Source: an uncultured bacterium (GTDB lineage: Bacteria > Cyanobacteriota > Vampirovibrionia > Gastranaerophilales > Gastranaerophilaceae). Taken from it: a DNA stretch of 26,610 nt. The notes beneath the pieces were generated by a model. It searched no databases. It saw only the letters and a list, made by a program, of their open reading frames with translations, and had not been told where the DNA came from. A program made the translations under genes and the position numbers. Below, one piece after another: positions 14,070 through 22,635 of this stretch. The stretch lies in contig CALAWF010000003.1 of the NCBI GenBank assembly GCA_937894665.1, forward strand, positions 1-26,610, written 5' to 3'. Every line of letters starts with the position of its first letter. The stretch's first letter is position 1.

Positions 14070-14486
14070 CTAATTATTTTTCTGTATAAATTTCAAATAT
14101 CTATCGCATTGCTGAACTTTGTCATAACCCAACAATGTTCCAAGAATAAAATCTTGTTCAGGGGTATATTCATTCAATTTTGGCTGCTTAAAAGATTCAA
14201 TAACTTTAATTGAACTCGGATTACCGAAAAAGACATTTATTTTTCCTTCATTAACCTTTTGAATTAAGTAAGAAATCTTTTCTCTTTTCAATCTTTGTTC
14301 AATAACTGGCTGATTTGCCTCTTTTTCAGTTGTCAAAATCAAGTTACGCAAACCTTTTTTATACTCATAAATATGATGAGAAAAAACTCTTAACTCGTTC
14401 CATTGTTTTGTTGTTGGAACAATTTTTCCACTTTGAAAACTCGGTTGAACAGGATAATACCCATTATAAGTACTTACAATTCTCAT
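14070..14486 (-). CDS. Hypothetical protein with N-terminal PSFQSG segment
   Basis: Not recognised. The 138-aa protein is soluble, with no signal peptide or TM. It starts MRIVSTYNGYYPVQPSFQSGK, continues with a basic helical middle (RNLILTTEKEANQPVIEQRLKREKISYLI) and ends TPEQDFILGTLLGYDKVQQCDRYLKFIQ. ATG 14486 is chosen because GGGGGAG lies just before it; an ATG at 14501 has no SD. TATAAT at 14530-14525 is a likely -10. The short N-terminal aromatic-Gly segment recalls the QFNNFGSKIHFGQ start of the HD protein at 11875. It is convergent with pilin paralogue 2 and divergent from leuS. Confidence 0.7.
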   Translation of the reverse strand: MRIVSTYNGYYPVQPSFQSGKIVPTTKQWNELRVFSHHIYEYKKGLRNLILTTEKEANQPVIEQRLKREKISYLIQKVNEGKINVFFGNPSSIKVIESFKQPKLNEYTPEQDFILGTLLGYDKVQQCDRYLKFIQKNN

Positions 14487-14602
14487 TTTCTCCCCCTTCA
14501 TTTTTGTAAGGTTTACCTAACAAAATTATACTATACTATTTGAGATTATTTGTAAAGTGGTTTCATTAAGTAACGAAATATAACTGAAACATCTTTTATT
14601 TG

Positions 14603-14611
14603 TGATATACT
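14603..14611 (+). promoter_or_regulatory. Extended -10 promoter of leuS
   Basis: TGATATACT (TG-N-TATACT) forms an extended -10 about 30 bp before the leuS start. The -35 region is weak, as usual for extended -10 promoters. An SD GGAG sits ten bases before the ATG. Confidence 0.5.
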
Positions 14612-14641
14612 TAATATCGAGGATAAATGGAGTAAGAAAAT

Positions 14642-17146
14642 ATGAAAGAAAGTTATTTTCCGCAAGAAATAGAAAAGAAATGGCAAAACATTTGGGAAGA
14701 AACAAAAGCATTCAAAACTCCGGATGCTTCTGACAAACCTAAATATTATGCCCTATCAATGTTCCCATATCCATCAGGGAAACTACATATGGGACACGTT
14801 AGAAACTACACAATTACAGACGTAATTGCAAGATTCAAAAAAGCAAACGGATTTAATGTTCTTCATCCAATCGGATGGGACAGTTTTGGTTTACCAGCCG
14901 AAAATGCTGCAATGAAACACCACGTTGACCCTGAAACTTGGACAGACGAAAACATTGCATATATGAAAAAACAACTAAAAATGTTGGGTCTATCTTATGA
15001 TTGGGACAGAGAAGTTACAACTTGCAAACCTGAATATTATAAATGGACACAATGGTTGTTCTTACAATTATACAAAAAAGGGCTTGTTTATAAAAAAGAA
15101 GCTGCCGTAAACTGGTGTAACGAATGCGGTACAGTTTTAGCCAATGAACAAGTAATTGATGGCAAATGCTGGAGATGTGATAGTACTGTTGAGAAAAAAT
15201 ACTTATCTCAATGGTTCATCAAAATCACTGATTATGCAGATGTTTTGCTTGAAGATTTAGACAAACTTCCTGGATGGGGTGATAATGTTAAAACTATGCA
15301 GGCAAACTGGATTGGCAAATCAAAAGGTGCTATTTTCAAATTTCCTGTAATTGATGCTCCAAACGGTGAGAAAATTGAAGTTCCGGTTTATACAACAAGA
15401 CCAGATACAGTTTTTGGTATTACATACCTTGTTGTAGCTCCTGAATACAAAGACATCGAAAAACTTACAACTCCGGAAAACAAAGAAGCAGTTGAAGAAT
15501 ATCGTGCAAATGCTCGAAAAATGTCTGAAATCGAAAGACTTTCAACAGAAAGAGTTAAAACAGGTGTTGCGTTAGGCACACATTGTAAAAACCCATTCAA
15601 TGGCGAAATTTTCCCACTTTGGACAGCAGATTATGCTCTTGTTGAATATGGAACAGGTGCTGTAATGGCAGTTCCAACACACGATACAAGAGATTTTGCA
15701 TTCGCTAAAAAATACAATATGCCAATGAAAGTTGTTATTGCTCCAGAAGATAACACTTCCCTTGATGCTTCAACAATGACAGAAGCCTACACTGAAGAAG
15801 GTATTCTTGTAAATTCCGGAGAATTTAACGGAATTAAAAATAACAAAGCTAAAAAAGCAATTACCCAATGGGCAGTTGATAAAGGTTTTGGAGAATTTAA
15901 AACTCAATACAGACTTCGTGATTGGTTAATTTCTCGTCAAAGATATTGGGGAGCTCCAATCCCTGTTGTATATTGCGACAAATGCGGAATTCAACCTGTA
16001 CCGGAAGACCAATTACCGGTATTGTTACCAAAAGATGTTGATTTCTCTGTTGTAGGTAAATCACCAATAACAACATCTAAAACATTCAAAGATACCATTT
16101 GCCCTGTTTGTGGCGGACACGCTGTTCGTGAAACAGATACAATGGATACTTTCGTATGCTCAAGCTGGTACTATTTAAGATATTCTGATGCAAGAAATTC
16201 TAAAGAATGCTTTAACAAAGACAAAGTAAATCATTGGTTACCGGTTGACCAATACGTTGGCGGAATTGAACACGCAATTCTTCACTTGTTATATTCAAGA
16301 TTTTTCACAAAAGCATTGCGTGATTGCGGATTGTTAGATTTTGATGAACCGTTTAAAAACTTGCTAACTCAAGGTATGGTTCTTAAAGACGGTTCTAAAA
16401 TGTCAAAATCTAAAGGCAACACAGTTGACCCAGACGAAATCTTTGAAAACTATGGAGCAGATACTGCAAGATTATTTATTCTTTCTGATTCCCCACCAGC
16501 TAGAGATTTTGACTGGTCAGATGCAGGTGTTGAAGGTTGTTACAAATTCTTAAACAGAGTTTGGCGTCTAATCTCAACAAATCAAGATAATATTTCTCTA
16601 AATTATCCAAAATTTGTTGCGGGTTCCCTAAAAGACAAGTCAAATGACGATTTAGTAAGAACTGTACATATTGCAATCAAAGGAATTACAAATGATATTT
16701 CTAACGATTTCCAATTCAACACAGTTATTTCTAAATATAGAGAATTGACTAATGCAATCTACGATTGGCAAGCCCAAAAAGGTGATTTGACTGAAGAAGA
16801 CAAACAAGTTTTGAGCTTTGCAGTTGTATCACTAATCAAATTGATGTCCCCTGTTGCAGTTCACTTGACAGAAGAGGCTTGGCACGATTTGGGCGGAGAA
16901 AAATCAATCCACGAAGAACCTTGGTGCGAGTGGGATGAAAACCTTGCTAAATCAAGTTCAATCACTTTGGTTGTCCAAGTTAACGGAAAAGTTAAGGACA
17001 AAATCGAAGTAGATGAAAGTCTTGACCAAGAAGAAATGAAACAAGTTGCACTAAATAGTGAAAAAGTTAAAACTTTGACTGACGGAAAAACAATTGTTAA
17101 AACAATCGTAGTTCCAAAGAAACTTGTTAATATTGTAGTTAAATAA
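14642..17146 (+). CDS. leuS: Leucyl-tRNA synthetase
   Basis: It charges tRNA-Leu with leucine. The 834-aa class I synthetase shows PYPSGKLHMGHVRNY with HMGH at 49-52, the GWDSFGLPAENAA block, a zinc-type Cys cluster (CNECGTVLANEQVIDGKCWRC, about 158-178), a CP1 editing domain with TTRPDT and the GTGAVMAVPTHDTRD motif, WLISRQRYWGAPIP, a second Cys pair CPVCGG, and KMSKSKGN at 586-593. The C-terminal anticodon-binding and tail domains are complete. Length is slightly below E. coli LeuS (860). No T-box leader is present in the 140-bp upstream region. Confidence 0.98.
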   Translation: MKESYFPQEIEKKWQNIWEETKAFKTPDASDKPKYYALSMFPYPSGKLHMGHVRNYTITDVIARFKKANGFNVLHPIGWDSFGLPAENAAMKHHVDPETWTDENIAYMKKQLKMLGLSYDWDREVTTCKPEYYKWTQWLFLQLYKKGLVYKKEAAVNWCNECGTVLANEQVIDGKCWRCDSTVEKKYLSQWFIKITDYADVLLEDLDKLPGWGDNVKTMQANWIGKSKGAIFKFPVIDAPNGEKIEVPVYTTRPDTVFGITYLVVAPEYKDIEKLTTPENKEAVEEYRANARKMSEIERLSTERVKTGVALGTHCKNPFNGEIFPLWTADYALVEYGTGAVMAVPTHDTRDFAFAKKYNMPMKVVIAPEDNTSLDASTMTEAYTEEGILVNSGEFNGIKNNKAKKAITQWAVDKGFGEFKTQYRLRDWLISRQRYWGAPIPVVYCDKCGIQPVPEDQLPVLLPKDVDFSVVGKSPITTSKTFKDTICPVCGGHAVRETDTMDTFVCSSWYYLRYSDARNSKECFNKDKVNHWLPVDQYVGGIEHAILHLLYSRFFTKALRDCGLLDFDEPFKNLLTQGMVLKDGSKMSKSKGNTVDPDEIFENYGADTARLFILSDSPPARDFDWSDAGVEGCYKFLNRVWRLISTNQDNISLNYPKFVAGSLKDKSNDDLVRTVHIAIKGITNDISNDFQFNTVISKYRELTNAIYDWQAQKGDLTEEDKQVLSFAVVSLIKLMSPVAVHLTEEAWHDLGGEKSIHEEPWCEWDENLAKSSSITLVVQVNGKVKDKIEVDESLDQEEMKQVALNSEKVKTLTDGKTIVKTIVVPKKLVNIVVK

Positions 17147-17175
17147 AAAACTAAAATTTACAATACAGAAGAATT

Positions 17176-17208
17176 AGGTGTGGAAATTTTTTCTACACCT
17201 CTTCTTTT
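17176..17208. terminator. Terminator between leuS and the GNAT pair
   Basis: AGGTGTGGAA (17176-17185) pairs with TTCTACACCT (17191-17200), one G-U pair, loop ATTTT, followed by CTTCTTTT on the plus strand. The stop codon of the minus-strand gene (TAG, 17195-17193) is inside the stem. Confidence 0.75.
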
Positions 17209-17786
17209 GTGGAATATAAATCCCAAAAGAAATCCCGAACCTTATCCCAAAAACTTAATTTTTCCTGAGATTTTTTTAGAGGAGGGTAGTACATATAAGT
17301 TGCTTCAAAATCCAAATAAGTACATCTGGCACCCTGTTTAATAAATCTTGCCAAACGTTTATTTACCTTAGCCTCTTTCGCTCTCAAACCATTTCTGTAA
17401 TAAAACGGATGTGGAACCCTCATTATATCCATAGAATTGTCAGCAAGTAAGTGAATCCTACCATCACAACCCCACTGTTTGCTTAAAGCCTTTGCAAAAT
17501 TCAGCATCTTAGTTCCCATCCCTAAGCGGGATATTCTTGAAGATAAAAAAGCAATGTAAAGAGAAGGAACTACTTTGCCATCTCTTTTTATATGTTCTGG
17601 GATACAACGCATTACAGTTTTTGCCCTTGCCTCTGAGTTTTTAGTTGAAAACATTGTAAAATTATCTACGGGATAATCATAATATCTCACAACAGACCTA
17701 TGAATTAAATAATCCGGCATGGGTTTTGGAATATACTTTACCGGCGGATATTTTAAATGTGGATTAAGAATTGATAATATATTCAT
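17193..17786 (-). CDS. GNAT-like protein B (diverged acetyltransferase fold)
   Basis: The 197-aa protein shares a block with its upstream neighbour: PSLYIAFLSSRISRLGMGTKMLNFAKAL (75-101), then GRIHLLADNS and PHPFYYRNGL (125-134). RLGMGT occupies the acetyl-CoA pyrophosphate-loop position ((R/Q)xxGxG) and FYYRNG the typical GNAT late strand FYxxxGF, so an N-acetyltransferase fold is likely. The substrate is unknown. The N-terminus is Pro-rich (HLKYPPVKYIPKPMPDY). ATG 17786 starts two bases after the stop of the upstream gene; a GTG at 17798 would overlap it. The two are clearly co-transcribed tandem paralogues. The C-terminus reaches into the terminator stem. Confidence 0.7.
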   Translation of the reverse strand: MNILSILNPHLKYPPVKYIPKPMPDYLIHRSVVRYYDYPVDNFTMFSTKNSEARAKTVMRCIPEHIKRDGKVVPSLYIAFLSSRISRLGMGTKMLNFAKALSKQWGCDGRIHLLADNSMDIMRVPHPFYYRNGLRAKEAKVNKRLARFIKQGARCTYLDFEATYMYYPPLKKSQEKLSFWDKVRDFFWDLYSTKEEV

Positions 17787-17788
17787 TA

Positions 17789-18355
17789 TTATAACCACTC
17801 AAAGATTTCAGGAAATTTTTCTTTAAATCTTTTCAATGCTGCAACCATTTTACCATCTTTGTCAACATCATTTTCAAAATACATACAAGTATCACCAAGT
17901 CCGTACAAATAATTTTCAGGAATTTTACCTTCAATAAATTCATCTACCTTAAATTCTGTAGATTTAGAACGATTGTTGAACTTGAACCCCTGTTTTCTAT
18001 AAAAAACTTGTGGAGGATGAAGCATATCAAACATATCTGTCGCAACTAAATGAATATTACCATTGCAAAAATTTTTAAAACTATCTTTCTTTGCAATTTT
18101 CATAAAAATAGAACCTAAGCCTTGCCTTTTAGGTCCTACACTCAATTTTTGTATCAACAATGAAGGATAACTTGTTGCATTTGGAGAATAAGAATGTTGT
18201 TTATTATTAACGATTTCAGGAAGTGCTTCCATCAATCCAACATACTTTCCATCCTTACACATTCTATACTCTATAGAACCGAAACAGTTTTTTCGAGAAT
18301 ATACATAAACATTTCCTATTGGTTTATGCGATTTTAATGGGGGAAATTTTAACAT
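17789..18355 (-). CDS. GNAT-like protein A (acetyltransferase fold)
   Basis: The 188-aa protein has a recognisable GNAT motif A: LLIQKLSVGPKRQGLGSIFMKIAKK (66-90) with RQGLGS (77-82) as the acetyl-CoA loop, followed by GNIHLVATD and VFYRKQGFKF (118-126). The first 20 residues (MLKFPPLKSHKPIGNVYVYS) and the tail (DKDGKMVAALKRFKEKFPEIFEWL) lie outside the fold core. The target is unknown. It is first of a two-gene unit with GNAT-like protein B. No SD is visible before the ATG. It is divergent from murC over 145 bp. Confidence 0.75.
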   Translation of the reverse strand: MLKFPPLKSHKPIGNVYVYSRKNCFGSIEYRMCKDGKYVGLMEALPEIVNNKQHSYSPNATSYPSLLIQKLSVGPKRQGLGSIFMKIAKKDSFKNFCNGNIHLVATDMFDMLHPPQVFYRKQGFKFNNRSKSTEFKVDEFIEGKIPENYLYGLGDTCMYFENDVDKDGKMVAALKRFKEKFPEIFEWL

Positions 18356-18451
18356 AGTATTGCTTTTAAATAACCTAAAAAATATTTTTTGCTAAATATT
18401 GAACACAATGTTAAAAAATAATAATATTCTATCTGAAATGTGATTTTGGTA

Positions 18452-18457
18452 TATAAT
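18452..18457 (+). promoter_or_regulatory. Candidate -10 of the murC-lepB operon
   Basis: A perfect TATAAT lies about 45 bp before the murC start. No clear -35 is seen at 16-18 bp. It is the only good -10 in the 145-bp divergent region on this strand. Confidence 0.4.
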
Positions 18458-18500
18458 GATTTAAAGAAGTAGAGAATATATAAATAGTAGGGATTTAATT

Positions 18501-19910
18501 TTGAAAAAGAAATATCATTTTATCGCTATTGGCGGTGTAGGAATGAGCGGACTTGCAAAATACTTACTACAAAACGATTTTGAAGTATCCGGCTCAGATA
18601 TAAATGACAGTAAATATGTCCAAGGTGTAAGAAAACTTGGAGCAAAAGTTCATATCGGACACGATGAAAATAACGTTCCTGATGATTGTATTGTTGTAGC
18701 AAGTACAGCAATCAGAGAAAACAATCCGGAAATTCAAAAAGCAAAAAGATTGGGCTTACCTATCTGGCACAGATCAGATTTATTAGCAGAAATTGCACAA
18801 CACGAACCTTATTTTATCGGATTTTCCGGAACACACGGAAAAACAACAACCAGCGGATTATGTTCTTATGTTTTAGAAAAAGCAAATCTAAAACCTTCAT
18901 ATATTGTCGGTGGAATTATTCCTGAAATCAATACCAATGCTAATGCAGCTCACGATAAATTCTTTATTGCAGAACTTGATGAAAGTGATGGTACAATTGT
19001 TAAATATTCACCAAATCTTGTTGTTGTAAATAACTTAGAACCTGACCACCTTGATTTTTACAAAAATGGTTTAGAATCTATATTAGAAACATTTGAAAAA
19101 TTTCTATCTAACCTTCGTGAAAATGCAGTTATCATGGCAAATACTGATAATGAAGGCGTTAAAAGACTTGTAAAATATTTCACAGAACATAAACTTGCAC
19201 ATAATGCTAAATTTGTTACTTACTCTATTGGCGGAAATACAGATTATTGTGCAAAAAACATTAATTATGGAGAAGATTTTACAACTTTTGATATTTATTA
19301 CAAAGGTGAACTTCAAACAACTTTGAAAATTTGTTTGAAAGGTGTTCATAATGTTTATAACTCACTTGCTGTTTGGGGAAGTTTACACCAATCAGGAGTG
19401 AACATGGATTTAGTAAACCCACACTTTGCAACATTTACAGGAATGGGAAGAAGATTCCAAAAAGTTGGAGAATTTGACGGAATTTCAATTTACGATGATT
19501 ATGCACATCACCCAACTGAAATTAAAGCAACATTATCATCTTCAAAATCATTCAAGAACAGAAATGTAATTGCAGTATTCCAGCCACATAGATATACCAG
19601 ATTACAAAACCTTTGGAATGAATTTATGGGAGCTTTTTCAGATGTTGATAGAGTAGTAGTTACAGATGTTTATGCGGCAAGCGAAGACCCAATTGAAGGA
19701 ATTAATTCAGAAGCATTTACAAATGAATTGAAAGAAAAAATTGATATTCCTTGCGAAAATATAAAAGGAGATATGAAAGCTGTTGCAAAACAACTTTATC
19801 CTACACTTAAATCCGGAGATGTGGTAATTGGTCTTGGTGCAGGTACAATCACAGCTTTAGGAAAAGAACTTTTAGCTCTACACGATGAAGGAGTAAAAGT
19901 TGGCAAGTAA
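18501..19910 (+). CDS. murC: UDP-N-acetylmuramate--L-alanine ligase
   Basis: It adds L-Ala to UDP-MurNAc, the first amino acid of the peptidoglycan stem, in the cytoplasm. The 469-aa protein has the N-terminal UDP-binding GGVGMSG (11-17), the ATP loop GTHGKTTTS (110-118), ELDESDGT, NNLEPDHLDFY, the YDDYAHHPTEIKATL block and FQPHRYTRL, all MurC hallmarks. The start is TTG (18501) with a weak GGG element eight bases upstream; starting elsewhere would cut the Rossmann motif. It is first of a six-gene overlapping operon; murB overlaps its last 11 bases. Confidence 0.97.
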   Translation: MKKKYHFIAIGGVGMSGLAKYLLQNDFEVSGSDINDSKYVQGVRKLGAKVHIGHDENNVPDDCIVVASTAIRENNPEIQKAKRLGLPIWHRSDLLAEIAQHEPYFIGFSGTHGKTTTSGLCSYVLEKANLKPSYIVGGIIPEINTNANAAHDKFFIAELDESDGTIVKYSPNLVVVNNLEPDHLDFYKNGLESILETFEKFLSNLRENAVIMANTDNEGVKRLVKYFTEHKLAHNAKFVTYSIGGNTDYCAKNINYGEDFTTFDIYYKGELQTTLKICLKGVHNVYNSLAVWGSLHQSGVNMDLVNPHFATFTGMGRRFQKVGEFDGISIYDDYAHHPTEIKATLSSSKSFKNRNVIAVFQPHRYTRLQNLWNEFMGAFSDVDRVVVTDVYAASEDPIEGINSEAFTNELKEKIDIPCENIKGDMKAVAKQLYPTLKSGDVVIGLGAGTITALGKELLALHDEGVKVGK

Positions 19911-20802
19911 TTTTGAAAATGATTTCGAAATAAAAAAACTTACAACATTCAAAACCGGAGGAAAAATTTCACAAGTATTTTTTCCGGAGAGTGTTGAAGA
20001 ATTTGTTCAAATTTTAAAGCAAAATGAAAACATTCCGGTATTTGGAAATCTTTCAAATACATTGATTTCAAGCAATGGATTTGATGGGAAAATTGCACTA
20101 ACAACTCACATGAATTCTATCCAAATTGAAGGAACAAAAGTTATTGCAGAATGTGGAGTTAAAGGACCTAAATTAGCCCAAGAAGTTTGCCAATCCGGAC
20201 TTTCAGGACTAGAATTTATGATTGGTTTCCCTGGTTCAATTGGTGGAGAGGTTTTTATGAACGCATCTGCCAATGGACAATGTATCAGTGATAAACTCAC
20301 ATCTGCAACTTGTTATTCTCCCGAAAAAGGGGTAGTTGAATATTCAAAAGATGAAATGGAATTTGGATATAGAAAATCACGTTGCAAAAAAGATAATTTA
20401 ATTGTCCTACAAGCGAAATTTGAACTTGAGCCAAAATCACAGGAAGAAATTCAAAAACAAATGGATGAAAATTTGGCATTTAGAAAATCTCATCAACCAT
20501 CACTTGCACTCCCTAATTGCGGAAGTATATTTAAAAATCCGCAAGGAGATTCTGCCGGAAGATTGCTAGATTCTGTGGGTGCAAAAAATTTGAGAGTCGG
20601 AGGGGCAAGAGTTTGGGAAAATCATGCAAACTTTATTGTGAATGATAACAACGGAACATCTACCGACATTTTAAATTTAATGTTTGAAATGTACACGAAA
20701 GTAAAAGAAAGTTATAATATAGAATTAGAACCAGAAATAATATTTTTGGGCGGATTAAACAAAAAGGAAAATGAAATATGGAAAATCTTGAACAAAAAAT
20801 AG
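19900..20802 (+). CDS. murB: UDP-N-acetylenolpyruvoylglucosamine reductase
   Basis: A FAD- and NADPH-dependent reductase that makes UDP-MurNAc, the substrate of MurC. The 300-aa length suits a type II MurB. Seen: FKTGGKIS, GLEFMIGFPGSIGGEVFMNASANG, FGYRKSRCK, NCGSIFKNPQGDSAGRLLDSVGAKNLRVGGARVWENHANFIVN, with the catalytic Ser in GSIFKNP. The FAD-binding motif, usually GGGSN, reads GNLSN, a notable deviation. The TTG start at 19900 has AAGGAG (19888-19893) inside the murC end. The 3' end overlaps ddl by 25 bp. Confidence 0.95.
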   Translation: MASNFENDFEIKKLTTFKTGGKISQVFFPESVEEFVQILKQNENIPVFGNLSNTLISSNGFDGKIALTTHMNSIQIEGTKVIAECGVKGPKLAQEVCQSGLSGLEFMIGFPGSIGGEVFMNASANGQCISDKLTSATCYSPEKGVVEYSKDEMEFGYRKSRCKKDNLIVLQAKFELEPKSQEEIQKQMDENLAFRKSHQPSLALPNCGSIFKNPQGDSAGRLLDSVGAKNLRVGGARVWENHANFIVNDNNGTSTDILNLMFEMYTKVKESYNIELEPEIIFLGGLNKKENEIWKILNKK

Positions 20803-21731
20803 ATACAAATGCAAAAATAGCTGTACTTTGCGGCGGAATGTCATCAGAAGCAGAAATTTCAAGACGTTCTGGTAAAGGCGTTTTTGACGCATTACAAAGA
20901 CTCGGTTATAAAAATTCGGAACTCGTTGAAGTTGATGCAAATATCGCTCAAAAATTAAAAGAAGGGAATTATGATTATGCTTACAACGTACTTCACGGCA
21001 AATACGGAGAAGATGGTTGTATTCAAGGGATTTTAGAAATTATGCAAATTCCATATACCGGTTGTGGCGTTATGTCTTCAGCAATCTGTATGAACAAAGA
21101 ATACACAAAAAGAATTTTATCAGCTAACCCAGATATTCCAATGGCAAAATCTGCTTTTGTTAGAAAAGGCGAAGATGTTATGGAAAAAACAAAAGATTTG
21201 AAATTCCCAGTATTTACAAAACCTGTTTCAGAAGGTTCTAGTTTTGGAATGACAAAAGTAAATACAAGAGAAGAACTTCCAAAAGCATATGAAGAAGCGG
21301 TTAAATATAATGATGATGTTCTTATCGAAGAATTTATCGATGGAATTTTCATGACTGTTGGGGTTTTAGAAAAAGATGGTGAAAATTTTGCAACTGAAAT
21401 TTTAGAAATTATTCCTAAAAACGAATGGTATGATTATGAAGCAAAATACACCCCTGGAATGTCAAAGTTCATTCTCCCTGCAGAACTAGATGAAGATTTG
21501 ACTAAGAAAACAAAAGAAGTTGCTATAAAAGCACACGTTGCAGCAGGATGCAGAGGAGTTTCCCGAGTAGATTTCATGGTTGGAAAAGACGGAGTTCCTT
21601 ATGTTATTGAAATCAATACTTCTCCAGGAATGACTTCAACAAGCGACTTACCTGCACAATCAAAAGTTATGGGTATAAGCTACGATGAATTAGTACAAAT
21701 CGTATTAAACGGAGCAGGATTAAATAAATAA
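20778..21731 (+). CDS. ddl: D-alanine--D-alanine ligase
   Basis: An ATP-grasp ligase making D-Ala-D-Ala for the peptidoglycan stem. The 317-aa protein shows the N-terminal VLCGGMSSEAEISRRSG (with the conserved Glu), YNVLHGKYGEDGCIQGILE, IPYTGCGVMSSAICMNKEYTK, FTKPVSEGSSFGM, EEFIDG and the C-terminal SRVDFMVGKDGVPYVIEINTSPGMT with metal-binding Glu and Asn. ATG 20778 has AAGGA nine bases upstream, inside murB. Its stop overlaps the next start by one base (TAATG). Confidence 0.97.
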   Translation: MENLEQKIDTNAKIAVLCGGMSSEAEISRRSGKGVFDALQRLGYKNSELVEVDANIAQKLKEGNYDYAYNVLHGKYGEDGCIQGILEIMQIPYTGCGVMSSAICMNKEYTKRILSANPDIPMAKSAFVRKGEDVMEKTKDLKFPVFTKPVSEGSSFGMTKVNTREELPKAYEEAVKYNDDVLIEEFIDGIFMTVGVLEKDGENFATEILEIIPKNEWYDYEAKYTPGMSKFILPAELDEDLTKKTKEVAIKAHVAAGCRGVSRVDFMVGKDGVPYVIEINTSPGMTSTSDLPAQSKVMGISYDELVQIVLNGAGLNK

Positions 21732-22630
21732 TGACAGAAGACAATTATAACAACAATAATCTGCCTGAAAAACCGGAAGAAGTAGATGAATTTTCACTTG
21801 CAATACATTCGGTTAAACATAAGCAGCTAGAAAGAAAAATCAGAAAAAAACGGAAAAGGGTAAACCGTTTAAAAGGATTTTTACGCTTTGTTGTTACAAT
21901 TTTACTTCTATTTGGAGCTTATCACTTTTTTAAACTTCCACAATGGTATTTACCACAAGATGCGTTTACTAAAAAAGATGGTAAAACAGTAGAAATTATA
22001 AATAATAATATTGTTCCTACATCTATTATTTACGATGAATTACAAGATGTAAAAGTTCCTAGAGTACCAATATTTTTGATGAGTGTAAAACCTATCAAAA
22101 AAGAAATATTTAAAATTCCTGTTGTTAAATATATTTATGTAAGACGTTACGGTTTTCCGGCAAGAATTCAAATTATCATTAGAGAAAGAGTTCCTGTTGC
22201 TGTAATCAAAACAGAGTTGAAAAATAAACCGATAGCATTCTTCACATCAGACGGAGTTTTAGTTTCAAATAAAAACTATATGGGTTTATCTGAAACTAAA
22301 TCCGCTCTTAAAATCTTAACAAATTCTCCAAAAGTAGAAAACTTCTGGACAGTAAAAAAAGTTGAAGAAGTTTCTAATATAGTAAAAGCAGTTGAATCAT
22401 ATTCAGGACAAAAAGTTGAATATGTAGATATGAAAAATCCTAACGATGTTTACGTAAAAATTCAAACAACAAGAATTCGTTTAGGGATGCTTGACAGCAC
22501 AGTTTACGAGAGAATAAAAAGAATTTATACAATATTGCCACAAATAGGTGATATGGGTAACCAAGTGAATTATATTGATTTACGCTGGGATAAAGTAAAT
22601 TATTTAAAACTTAAGAAAAATAATAAATAA
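21731..22630 (+). CDS. ftsQ: FtsQ/DivIB-type cell division protein
   Basis: The 299-aa protein has a basic cytoplasmic head (1-47), one TM helix (about 49-67, GFLRFVVTILLLFGAYHFF) and a periplasmic POTRA-like region (VPIFLMSVKPIKKEIFKIPVVKYIYVRRYGFPARIQIIIRERVPVAVIKT) followed by a beta domain. This is the FtsQ/DivIB layout: a divisome scaffold. Primary sequence is weakly conserved in this family, so the call leans on architecture and on its place after murC-murB-ddl, the classical dcw order. It overlaps ddl by one base. Confidence 0.85.
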   Translation: MTEDNYNNNNLPEKPEEVDEFSLAIHSVKHKQLERKIRKKRKRVNRLKGFLRFVVTILLLFGAYHFFKLPQWYLPQDAFTKKDGKTVEIINNNIVPTSIIYDELQDVKVPRVPIFLMSVKPIKKEIFKIPVVKYIYVRRYGFPARIQIIIRERVPVAVIKTELKNKPIAFFTSDGVLVSNKNYMGLSETKSALKILTNSPKVENFWTVKKVEEVSNIVKAVESYSGQKVEYVDMKNPNDVYVKIQTTRIRLGMLDSTVYERIKRIYTILPQIGDMGNQVNYIDLRWDKVNYLKLKKNNK

Positions 22631-22635
22631 ACAAC

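Noticed and set aside
14502..14641. T-box riboswitch before leuS
   Set aside because: No T-box consensus and no terminator/antiterminator pair are visible; the leader after the extended -10 is only about 25 nt.
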